Origin: an uncultured Bacteroidota bacterium | GTDB lineage: Bacteria > Bacteroidota > Bacteroidia > B-17B0 > Aurantibacillaceae | Length of the DNA: 5,399 bases | NCBI GenBank assembly: GCA_903923915.1 | Contig: CAIXZI010000474.1 | Coordinates: 1-5,399 of the forward strand | Direction: 5' to 3' | In this document: positions 1 to 5,399 of the stretch, one piece after another | Position numbering within the stretch: position 1 is the first letter of the stretch | Layout of the letters: every line of letters begins with the position of its first letter | Made by a program: the position numbers and the translations under genes | The notes under the pieces: generated by a model | Seen by the model: only the letters and a program-made list of their open reading frames with translations | What the model was told of the DNA's origin: nothing | Database searches by the model: none

Positions 1-168
1 ATAGGGGTGTTTGTCATTGCGAGGAAGAATGACGAAGCAATCTCCCGCTAAATAATAAGTTTGCCACACTGCGCTCGCAATGAGATAGGGGTGTTTGTCA
101 TTGCGAGGAAGAATGACGAAGCAATCTCCCGCTAAGTAATAAGTTTGCCACACTGCGCTCGCAATGAC
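1..168. repeat. Two tandem 84-bp copies of a palindromic intergenic repeat
   Basis: Positions 1-84 and 85-168 are the same 84-bp unit, differing only at 52 (A) versus 136 (G) and at the last base, 84 (G) versus 168 (C). Each unit is bounded by an inverted repeat: TCATTGCGAG at 14-23 pairs with CTCGCAATGA at 74-83, and 98-107 pairs with 158-167. In the second copy the pairing extends to 12 bp (96-107 with 158-169). Shorter internal pairings exist, such as ATTGC at 16-20 with GCAAT at 37-41, so alternative hairpins are possible. The unit is visibly richer in G+C than the genes beside it. It resembles the dispersed TCATTGCGAG-type repeats I recall from intergenic regions of many bacterial genomes, but I cannot name a family with certainty. 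The window opens exactly at a unit boundary, so more copies may lie to the left. I see no gene in it. Confidence 0.93.
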
Positions 169-190
169 ATTAAAGCAAATTATTCTTTCA

Positions 191-225
191 AAAAAAATCC
201 CGCTTGGTGTAAGCGGGATTTTTTT
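191..225 (-). terminator. Rho-independent terminator of the DUF885 lipoprotein gene, possibly bidirectional
   Basis: Positions 191-205 and 211-225 form a perfect 15-bp inverted repeat around a 5-base loop (206-210). The core is the GC-rich stem ATCCCGCTT/AAGCGGGAT, flanked by A-runs and T-runs. Read on the minus strand, it begins 12 bases after the stop codon of the gene ending at 238 and finishes in a run of seven T, as an intrinsic terminator should. The mirrored A/T tracts mean it could also stop transcription arriving from the left on the plus strand, through the repeat array. Confidence 0.93.
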
Positions 226-237
226 GTGTTTAGTCTT

Positions 238-2040
238 TTACTTCTTCTCTTTATCTAAATCTGCCAGCATCAGCATTTTTATATATTTAACAGGTGCGCT
301 GCCGTAGCTTAAAAACTTTTCATGAAATTGTTTTAAGTTAAATTTATCGCCCATTTTCTTTTTAAGTTCTTCTCTAAAATCATAAATTTCGGTATAGCCG
401 GTAAAGTAAGAGCAAAGTTGCACCTGCGTAACAGATACACGTTTCCATTTACCTTCTGCTTCTGCTTTTTGCTGAAAGGCTTCGTTTATTAACAGGTTAA
501 GGGCATCTTCTTTACTTAGGTTATTTACATGCACCCCATAATCTAAAATGGTGTTGCAGGTGGTGCGCAAATTCCATTTATAATACATCAACCACATTTC
601 GGGTTCATTGTTGCCATAGCCATTTTCAAGCATCATACGCTCGGTATAAACAGCCCAACCTTCTATCATAGCACCATTACCAAAAATAGATTTTATAATA
701 CTTGGCGATTGATTGGCATATACCAACTGTGTATAATGGCCCGGTATAGCCTCGTGTATATTTAATATCTGCAAAATGTAATGATTGTACTCGCGTAAAT
801 AACTTTCTGCTTTTTCTTTATCCCAACCGCTTAAACTACCTACGTTATAATAGGTGTTTCCGTTTTTATCATACGGTCCCGGTGCGCTAATAGAAGCCCC
901 GGCCACACCCGCCATATAAGCCGGCTCTTTACGCACTACTAAGGGTTTTGAAGGATCAATATAAATTAAATCTTTTTGTTTGATAAAATCAACCAGCAAA
1001 GGTATTTGATGCTCAATAGCTATTTGAAACGAATCGGCCGCTACGTGCTTTAACGAAATCTTATCAATCACCATTTTAATAAGCGCTAAAGAATCTTTTG
1101 GTTTAGGCGTAAATCCTTTTTTTCCAACGGTAAGCTTTTCGGGTTCTGTTATATATTTAGCAAATAGCTTATCGGCCAGTATAAACATTTGCTTGTGTAA
1201 TTCTGCTTTGTGCTGAATAGCTTTTTTATAAATCTCATCTGCTGTGTAACCCGATTGAATATCAAATTCAAATTTCTTGGCATACAATTCTTTTCCTAAA
1301 CGAAAACTGCGCGGAGTTTCATTTTTTAGTTTCTTCAAAAAATCGGCATAATCTTTAATAGCTGCAACCGCTTCTTTGGCGCGGGCACGTATGGCATCTG
1401 CAATTTCTTTTTTAGGATTATCTTTTTTCAAAGCATCTTCTAAATCGGTTTCAAAAACAGATAAGCCACCTAAGTTTTGATCTATAGCCAGTTGCGTATG
1501 TTCAACCGTTGGGTTTTTAATTTGTTTTTTAGCTGCCTCATAATAAGCCGGAATGTTTTTCATTTTCAGGTAAAAATTATGCAAACGCACAGGCAAAGTG
1601 TCATAATTGTTATTTAGCATTTCGGCAAACTCGCCACAAATATTAAATACAGAAGGATTCCACTCGTTGGCCTTTTGAGTATTGATAGACCACTCGGTAG
1701 AATTTATCTGGTTTTCTATCATGTAATAATCTGTTTTATTTTTATCAGATAGCTTAGCTATATCCAATGCTTTTAACAGACTTGATGTTTCCTTACAAAA
1801 AGCCAATTCTTTTGCACTGCTTTCATCATTAGGTACAACCAATACACTATCGTATTTATGATAGCCCTGGCTGGCTGCCCAGCTTGGATACATTTTCCAA
1901 AGATCTTCTACAAAGTTTTGTTTAAAAGCATCAAATAACGAATCGTCGCTTTGCATAGTTTCGGGTTTAGCATTAGTTTGATTATTTCCGCAGGAAGCCA
2001 TTAATAAGCAAGTTGTAGCAGCTATAACTATTTTTTTCAT
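238..2040 (-). CDS. DUF885 family putative zinc-dependent peptidase lipoprotein
   Basis: This 600-residue protein matches the DUF885 family (Pfam PF05960), thought to be metallopeptidases with an unusual HExxxxH zinc signature. The key motif is HEAIPGH at residues 429-435 (H429, E430, H435). It is followed by IEGWAVYTERM at 459-469, where E460 or E467 could supply another ligand. Other family-like stretches are SFRLGKELY (245-253), the APGPYDKNG region (386-394) and DYGVH (500-504). The N-terminal PSWAASQGYHKYD (52-64) is also typical. Residues 1-17 form a lipoprotein signal peptide (short Lys-rich start, hydrophobic core, lipobox MASC with Cys17), so the mature protein should be anchored in the envelope. 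The length is normal for the family and I see no frameshift. The substrate is unknown; peptide scavenging or envelope protein turnover is a guess. The gene stands alone on its strand, with a terminator directly downstream and a likely own promoter at 2065-2093. The start is supported by the signal peptide; there is no Shine-Dalgarno sequence. Confidence 0.92.
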   Translation of the reverse strand: MKKIVIAATTCLLMASCGNNQTNAKPETMQSDDSLFDAFKQNFVEDLWKMYPSWAASQGYHKYDSVLVVPNDESSAKELAFCKETSSLLKALDIAKLSDKNKTDYYMIENQINSTEWSINTQKANEWNPSVFNICGEFAEMLNNNYDTLPVRLHNFYLKMKNIPAYYEAAKKQIKNPTVEHTQLAIDQNLGGLSVFETDLEDALKKDNPKKEIADAIRARAKEAVAAIKDYADFLKKLKNETPRSFRLGKELYAKKFEFDIQSGYTADEIYKKAIQHKAELHKQMFILADKLFAKYITEPEKLTVGKKGFTPKPKDSLALIKMVIDKISLKHVAADSFQIAIEHQIPLLVDFIKQKDLIYIDPSKPLVVRKEPAYMAGVAGASISAPGPYDKNGNTYYNVGSLSGWDKEKAESYLREYNHYILQILNIHEAIPGHYTQLVYANQSPSIIKSIFGNGAMIEGWAVYTERMMLENGYGNNEPEMWLMYYKWNLRTTCNTILDYGVHVNNLSKEDALNLLINEAFQQKAEAEGKWKRVSVTQVQLCSYFTGYTEIYDFREELKKKMGDKFNLKQFHEKFLSYGSAPVKYIKMLMLADLDKEKK

Positions 2041-2064
2041 TTTAATAAATTGTTAAATTTTGTT

Positions 2065-2093
2065 CAAATATAATAGACTTATTAAGAAAACAG
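2065..2093 (-). promoter_or_regulatory. Predicted Bacteroidota-type promoter of the DUF885 gene
   Basis: On the minus strand, positions 2072-2065 read TATATTTG, an exact match to the Bacteroidota -7 consensus TAnnTTTG. Eighteen bases further upstream, 2093-2091 read CTG, one mismatch from the -33 TTG. The -7 box ends 24 bases before the ATG at 2040, giving a short leader. The candidate -33 triplet lies inside the palindrome CAGTGCACTG (2091-2100) and inside the terminal inverted repeat of the element at 2085-2197, so the repeat abuts or partly forms this promoter. This is a prediction from consensus only. Confidence 0.55.
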
Positions 2094-2197
2094 TGCACTG
2101 TCATGTTGAGCCAGTCAAAACATGTGCGTTGTCCTGCCCATATCCTTCGACAAGCTCAGGATGACTAATGCTCTTTTGACACAAAATACTGTTTTCT
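2085..2197. repeat. Imperfect palindromic repeat element with 10-bp terminal inverted repeats
   Basis: AGAAAACAGT at 2085-2094 is perfectly inverted as ACTGTTTTCT at 2188-2197. Inside it, GTCATGTTGAGC (2100-2111) pairs with GCTCAGGATGAC (2154-2165) at 10 of 12 positions. Nested smaller palindromes include CATGTT/AACATG (2102-2107, 2119-2124) and ATCCT/AGGAT (2142-2146, 2158-2162). The segment CCTTCGACAAGCTCAGGATG resembles a repeat I recall from many bacterial genomes, which supports a dispersed palindromic element. I see no target-site duplication, no transposase gene and no T-run that would make it a terminator. The outer 10-bp repeats could be an independent feature, so the boundaries are uncertain. 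Confidence 0.65.
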
Positions 2198-2303
2198 GAA
2201 GAAGTTTAACCTTATCACTTTAAAAACGTAATTAAAAACGTGCTGTGTATAACTAATTCCATTTTTTTTCGTAACTTAGTTATTATTAAATAACATTGTA
2301 TAA

Positions 2304-3317
2304 ATGCTTTTGCACAAAACATATTTTGTAGCCGCTTTATCTACCTTGCTTCTTTCGGGTATTACACCTGATGAAAAAAGACCGGCCGCCGTAAAAGCAA
2401 AAACTACGCCTTCAGAAAAAATTAAAAATATTAGCAGTTATCGCGAAGATGTAATTACTGTTTTTAATCCGGAAGCGCAACAAGAACAAAGTTATATTTA
2501 TGATAAAGAAATTTATCAGCTTGGATGCGATACGATGCCACAAGTAAAATTTTGGCGCTCTATTATGCACTTACCTAAAGATTCTGCTTTGTTGTGCTAC
2601 TCTAACCAACGTTGTGTAATTAATAAAGTGCATTTAAAAAATTGGAATACGTTATCTGACGACCAAAAATTGCTACATAGAGATAGCTTGCGTTATGCTA
2701 ATTGCTTACTGGATAGCGAACGCATTTTATTGGTAGAAGGCAAAAGTTTTTTCTACGATTTTGATAAAGCATATCCTAACCTGCATCGTGGTATAGATGA
2801 TTTTATTGCCAATGATGTTGACCCATGGTACGCACAAGCCATTTTGTTAATTGAAAGTCCTAATCGTTTACAAAAATCTACGGTGGGCGCTTATGGTCCG
2901 TTTCAATTAATGAAACCTGTGGCGCGTTTGTTTGGTTTAAAAGTAAATAGCAAAATGGATGAGCGCGCCGATTTTGACCGCGCTGCTTATGCATCATCTA
3001 GTCTGCTTAAAAAAATATGTATTCCTAAAACAAAAGAAATTTTAGACACACTTTGCATTACGTATAATGAAACCGATTTATGGTTTAGATTATTAGTTAT
3101 GCACGTATATCACGCAGGTGCGGGTAATGTAAAAGCCGCTTTAGAAGCCATCAGGCCAACACAGGGAGATTTTACCGTAATACAAACTTTATGGCACACC
3201 AAAGCCAAAGCATTTAAAACAGCTTCGCAAAACTATTCTCAATTGGCACTTGCCGCCATGCTTGAAATGAATGCCAAACTTAAGCTAAATGGTTTACCCC
3301 AAGCTATAAAAGACTAA
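2304..3317 (+). CDS. Exported lytic-transglycosylase-like (SLT domain) protein
   Basis: The protein has 337 residues. Its C-terminal part, about 160-320, follows the order of motifs in SLT/GH23 lytic transglycosylases, which cleave the MurNAc-GlcNAc bond of peptidoglycan to leave 1,6-anhydro ends. The likely catalytic glutamate is E184 in ILLIESPN. GAYGPFQLMKP (195-205) matches the usual G(L/P)xQ(F/I)MP motif. GLKVNSKMDERADF (211-224) matches the segment GLxV...DERRD, and YHAGAGNV (269-276) stands where AYNAGPGNV is usual. Residues 1-20 are hydrophobic after a short basic start and should be a signal peptide, with no lipobox. Residues about 40-160 match nothing I recognise and hold four of the six cysteines (75, 98, 104, 134; also 239 and 251). 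No LysM repeats are visible. It ends with a double stop, TAATAA. The ATG at 2304 gives a plausible signal peptide; only a weak -7-like TAACTTAG (2272-2279) precedes it. Family placement is firm, enzymatic activity less so. Confidence 0.82.
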   Translation: MLLHKTYFVAALSTLLLSGITPDEKRPAAVKAKTTPSEKIKNISSYREDVITVFNPEAQQEQSYIYDKEIYQLGCDTMPQVKFWRSIMHLPKDSALLCYSNQRCVINKVHLKNWNTLSDDQKLLHRDSLRYANCLLDSERILLVEGKSFFYDFDKAYPNLHRGIDDFIANDVDPWYAQAILLIESPNRLQKSTVGAYGPFQLMKPVARLFGLKVNSKMDERADFDRAAYASSSLLKKICIPKTKEILDTLCITYNETDLWFRLLVMHVYHAGAGNVKAALEAIRPTQGDFTVIQTLWHTKAKAFKTASQNYSQLALAAMLEMNAKLKLNGLPQAIKD

Positions 3318-3339
3318 TAATTTATTTAGTTTTTTATCC

Positions 3340-3347
3340 TATTTTTG
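3340..3347 (+). promoter_or_regulatory. Predicted -7 promoter box ahead of the small lipoprotein gene
   Basis: TATTTTTG at 3340-3347 matches the Bacteroidota -7 consensus TAnnTTTG exactly. No TTG is seen at the expected -33 distance; that stretch is simply T-rich. Transcription from here would begin just downstream, leaving a short leader before the ATG at 3372. It would exclude the TTG at 3345 as a start codon, since that TTG lies inside the box. It could drive the gene run that begins at 3372. Confidence 0.45.
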
Positions 3348-3371
3348 AAGCAAAATAAATCATCAATTTGT

Positions 3372-3752
3372 ATGAGCAAGTTCAAAATATATAGCGTATT
3401 TTTTTTATTCTTAATTTTTATAGGATGCAAAAAAGAAGGCACCGGAGGTAAAGCACAGGTATCTGGTTTTGTAATTTATAATGGCAACCGAATTCCAAAT
3501 GCGGTTATATATATTAAATACGGCGCCAGCTCATCTCCGGGTAATGATCCAACTTCGTATGATAGTCAGTTAACAGCCGATGCCGGAGGCAACTTTACAT
3601 TTGGAAGCTTGGTTACCGGAAATTATTATTTATACGCCATTGGGCATTACACTACTTCACTTGGATTTATAAATGTGGCAGGTGGTACCGCAGTTATTAT
3701 TCCTCACACAAAATCAACGGTAAATTATGATATTGCTGTAAGCAAACAATAA
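3372..3752 (+). CDS. Small lipoprotein with a carboxypeptidase-regulatory-like (prealbumin-like) domain
   Basis: This is a 126-residue protein starting at the ATG at 3372. An in-frame TTG at 3345 would add nine residues, but it lies within a predicted promoter box and would push the signal peptide inward, so I prefer the ATG. Residues 1-19 are a classic lipoprotein signal: SKFK, a strongly hydrophobic core of Phe, Leu and Ile, then FIGC with Cys19. The charged CKKEG that follows loosely resembles the Lys/Glu-rich surface-export signals of Bacteroidota lipoproteins. Residues about 27-123 form one beta-sandwich domain of the carboxypeptidase-regulatory type: AQVSGFVIYNG at the start, then the typical DAGGNFTFGSLVTGNYYLYA (70-89). 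Such domains usually serve as binding or structural modules; no ligand can be named. Its stop overlaps the next gene's start by one base (TAATG), indicating translational coupling. Confidence 0.85.
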   Translation: MSKFKIYSVFFLFLIFIGCKKEGTGGKAQVSGFVIYNGNRIPNAVIYIKYGASSSPGNDPTSYDSQLTADAGGNFTFGSLVTGNYYLYAIGHYTTSLGFINVAGGTAVIIPHTKSTVNYDIAVSKQ

Positions 3753-4156
3753 TGGCTGAAAAAAAGATTTTATTTTACGATGGAGATTGCGCTCTGTGTA
3801 ACAAATCGGTTCAGTTTGTAATAAATAACGAGAAAGAAAGCTCAAACCCTATTTTATTTTGTTCTCTACAATCTAATTACGCTAAACAAGCATTAAATAA
3901 ATACAACTACAATTTTAATCAATTGAGTAGTTTGGTTTTTTTGAAGGATGATAAGGTCTTTTACAAATCAACAGCTGCATTAACGTTATGTAATTTTTTA
4001 AAAGCGCCTTATAAATGGCTTATTGTTTTAAAAATATTTCCTCGTTTTATTAGAGATGGTGTTTATAATTTTATTGCTAAAAACAGGAAACAAATAATCA
4101 AATCATCATTTTGTTATATGCCTTCTCCCCTACTTAAAGATAGATTTATAGAATGA
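3752..4156 (+). CDS. DCC family thiol-disulfide oxidoreductase (DUF393)
   Basis: The 134 residues match the DCC/DUF393 family (Pfam PF04134), small thioredoxin-like proteins named after the motif DxxCxxC. Here it reads DGDCALC at residues 10-16, with Cys13 and Cys16 as the presumed redox pair. Further family marks are FCSLQS (36-41, the usual place for the FxxLQ segment), VFLKDDKVFYKSTAAL (62-77) and the C-terminal FCYMPSPLLKDRF (120-132), whose Cys121 sits where a cysteine is common in the family. Length is typical. No signal peptide or membrane segment is seen, so it should be cytoplasmic; the physiological partner is unknown. The start overlaps the stop of the preceding lipoprotein gene by one base, and its own stop overlaps the next start in ATGA. 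Both suggest coupled translation within one operon. Confidence 0.92.
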   Translation: MAEKKILFYDGDCALCNKSVQFVINNEKESSNPILFCSLQSNYAKQALNKYNYNFNQLSSLVFLKDDKVFYKSTAALTLCNFLKAPYKWLIVLKIFPRFIRDGVYNFIAKNRKQIIKSSFCYMPSPLLKDRFIE

Positions 4157-4749
4157 AAATATTTTTCCTGTCAATATTATGTATAATTACATTTAGTACA
4201 AATGCTCAAAACAGCGATGTGCGTTTGCTTTCTACTATATATACCGACAGTTCTGTTACAAAAGACAAAACAGCTAAAATACTTTCGGCATCAGTAGCAC
4301 CCATATCCATCGTAGCACCGGCAACTATGTTGGTTATTGGTTTGATAAAAAAAGATTCTATTTTAATACACAAGGGATTAAAAACAGGGGGCGCTCTTTT
4401 ATTAACTACCGCAGTAAGTATTGGTTTAAAATATGCAGTAAATAGGGCTCGTCCGTTTAACGAGTATCCATTGTTATTTAAAGGCAAGGTTAGTGCTGGT
4501 GGTTATTCTTTCCCATCACAACATACCTCTACTGCTTTTTCTACGGCCACATCACTTAGTTTGGCTTATCCAAAATGGTACGTTATTGCGCCCGCTTATT
4601 TATGGGCTTGCGGTGCTGCCTACTCGCGTATGTACTTAGGTGTTCATTACCCAACTGATGTACTTGCCGGAGCCTTAATTGGAGCAGGTTGTTCTTTTTT
4701 ATCCTTTAAAATTGAAAAATGGTTAATTACCAAAAAGCATCATAGATAA
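4153..4749 (+). CDS. Exported PAP2 family phosphatase
   Basis: This 198-residue protein carries all three motifs of the PAP2 (type 2 phosphatidic acid phosphatase) superfamily. Motif 1 is K93 to R100-P101 (KYAVNRARP). Motif 2 is PSQH at 121-124, with H124 as the presumed general acid. Motif 3 is SRMYLGVHYPTD at 158-169, with H165 as the phosphate-accepting nucleophile and D169 assisting. Motif 2 has Gln where Gly is usual. Residues 1-18 look like a cleavable signal peptide (hydrophobic run ending STNAQ). Hydrophobic stretches around 43-65, 79-92, 132-157 and 169-186 fit a compact membrane-associated helical protein with a periplasmic active site. Relatives dephosphorylate lipid pyrophosphates such as undecaprenyl pyrophosphate, lipid A phosphates or phosphatidate; the substrate cannot be chosen from sequence. 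The gene overlaps its predecessor by four bases (ATGA) and lies 33 bases before the next gene. Confidence 0.93.
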   Translation: MKIFFLSILCIITFSTNAQNSDVRLLSTIYTDSSVTKDKTAKILSASVAPISIVAPATMLVIGLIKKDSILIHKGLKTGGALLLTTAVSIGLKYAVNRARPFNEYPLLFKGKVSAGGYSFPSQHTSTAFSTATSLSLAYPKWYVIAPAYLWACGAAYSRMYLGVHYPTDVLAGALIGAGCSFLSFKIEKWLITKKHHR

Positions 4750-4782
4750 TGTGTAATTTTAAGCCTGAATTAATTTTATATC

Positions 4783-5208
4783 ATGCAACACATAAACCCA
4801 ACAGATAAAGAAATTTACCAATTATTAGTTGACACTAAAACTATTGCTATGATTGGTGCTTCGGCTAACCCAGAAAAGACTTCGCATGGTATTATGCAAA
4901 AGTTACAATCGGTTGGTTACCGTGTAATACCTGTAAACCCCGGCGAAATAGAAATATTGGGAGAAAAATGTTATGCATCATTACAAGATATCCCGGTTAA
5001 AATAGATTTGGTAAATGTTTTTCGCAAAGCAGAAACAACCTTACCTATTGCTACCGAAGCCATAAATATACACGCCAAAGCATTGTGGTTGCAATTAGGA
5101 ATTATAAACGAAGAAACTGCCGCAACTGCCAAACAAGGTGGTTTAACTGTAGTAATGGATGCTTGCATTGCTGTTATGCACGCTATATTAAAAGTACCCA
5201 ACAAATAA
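4783..5208 (+). CDS. CoA-binding domain protein (YccU type)
   Basis: This is a 141-residue single-domain Rossmann-like protein of the CoA_binding_2 type (Pfam PF13380). It is related to the nucleotide-binding domain of succinyl-CoA synthetase alpha subunits and to E. coli YccU. Visible motifs are IAMIGASANPEKTSHGIM (21-38, the glycine-rich nucleotide loop), YRVIPVNPGEIEILGEKCY (46-64), the strand DLVNVFRKAE (75-84), LWLQLGI (101-107) and VVMDACIAVMHA (123-134). In the last, relatives usually have a DRC motif; here Arg is replaced by Ala127 while Cys128 and His133 are kept. Length fits the family. It has no signal peptide and should be cytosolic. Its biochemical role is unknown even for well-studied relatives. 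It follows the PAP2 gene after 33 bases in which I see no terminator, and its stop is separated from the next ATG by one base. Confidence 0.92.
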   Translation: MQHINPTDKEIYQLLVDTKTIAMIGASANPEKTSHGIMQKLQSVGYRVIPVNPGEIEILGEKCYASLQDIPVKIDLVNVFRKAETTLPIATEAINIHAKALWLQLGIINEETAATAKQGGLTVVMDACIAVMHAILKVPNK

Positions 5209-5209
5209 T

Positions 5210-5399
5210 ATGGAAACAGAATCAACCCATTTTAAAATAGTAATTATTGGTGCCGGTAATGTGGCTACACATTTAGCTAATCGTTTAAGAAAGAAAGGGC
5301 ACGAGATTTTACAAATTGTTTCTCGCAGCGAAAAAAACGCGCAAGAACTTTCTATTAAAATAGCTGCGCCTTACATAACCGATATAAAAAAAATAAATA
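5210..5399 (+). CDS. Rossmann-like / DUF2520 protein, N-terminal part, cut by window edge
   Basis: An open frame begins with ATG at 5210, one base after the previous stop (TAATATG), and runs for 63 codons to the window end without a stop. Residues 9-21 read KIVIIGAGNVATH, a dinucleotide-binding GxGxxA-type loop. They are followed by HLANRLRKKGHEILQIVSRS (21-40) and NAQEL (43-47). This pattern is typical of the N-terminal Rossmann domain of proteins annotated as Rossmann-like and DUF2520 domain-containing (Pfam PF10727), related to NADP-dependent F420 oxidoreductases and prephenate or 6-phosphogluconate dehydrogenases. SRS after the second strand would fit NADP preference, which is an inference. 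The catalytic or DUF2520 half lies outside the window, so the function stays open. Spacing places it in the same operon as the upstream genes. Confidence 0.85.
   Translation, partial: METESTHFKIVIIGAGNVATHLANRLRKKGHEILQIVSRSEKNAQELSIKIAAPYITDIKKIN

Noticed and set aside
1..168. Possible CRISPR array
   Set aside because: The whole 84-bp unit repeats, with no unique spacer between copies. There are only two copies and no cas-like gene nearby.
2100..2165. Possible intrinsic terminator between the divergent genes
   Set aside because: The inverted repeat is imperfect with a long loop and no T-run follows either arm. Lying between divergent gene starts, it has no gene to terminate.
3345..3371. 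N-terminal extension of the small lipoprotein from a TTG codon
   Set aside because: The TTG is part of a predicted -7 promoter box and the ATG at 3372 yields a much better lipoprotein signal peptide.
4206..4487. Minus-strand open frame of 93 codons
   Set aside because: It lies entirely within the PAP2 gene on the opposite strand, whose three catalytic motifs are intact. The translation has no recognisable motif, and there is no promoter-like sequence ahead of it.
4971..5225. Minus-strand open frame of 84 codons
   Set aside because: It is antisense to the well-supported CoA-binding gene and the start of the DUF2520 gene, with no family resemblance.

Overview
The window looks like chromosomal DNA from a low-GC member of the Bacteroidota. 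Four things point there. The coding sequence is AT-rich, and upstream regions lack Shine-Dalgarno sequences. Two upstream regions carry boxes matching the Bacteroidota -7 promoter consensus TAnnTTTG (one on each strand). Several products are lipoproteins or exported proteins of types common in that phylum. The genus cannot be determined from the sequence alone.

Layout from left to right. Positions 1-168 hold two near-identical 84-bp tandem copies of a palindromic intergenic repeat. A perfect 15-bp stem-loop terminator (191-225) follows, ending the minus-strand gene at 238-2040. That gene encodes a 600-residue DUF885-family putative zinc-peptidase lipoprotein. The divergent intergenic region 2041-2303 contains its likely promoter and a second, unrelated imperfect palindromic element (about 2085-2197) with 10-bp terminal inverted repeats. 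On the plus strand, 2304-3317 encodes an exported, divergent lytic-transglycosylase-like protein.

A tightly packed run of plus-strand genes then begins: a small lipoprotein with a carboxypeptidase-regulatory-like beta-sandwich (3372-3752), a DCC-family thiol-disulfide oxidoreductase (3752-4156), an exported PAP2 phosphatase (4153-4749), a YccU-type CoA-binding protein (4783-5208), and the start of a Rossmann/DUF2520 protein (5210 onward, cut by the window edge). Junctions of TAATG, ATGA, 33 nt and TAATATG suggest one transcript with translational coupling. The products do not form an obvious single pathway. Envelope maintenance (lipoprotein, PAP2, and the transglycosylase just upstream) is the most visible common thread, and the last two genes look like general housekeeping.

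I see no clear sign of a novel defence, mobile or biosynthetic system. The most interesting signals are the two palindromic repeat families that bracket the DUF885 gene, one of which overlaps its predicted promoter. Next come the divergent active-site motif and six cysteines of the transglycosylase-like protein, and the corrected start of the small lipoprotein.
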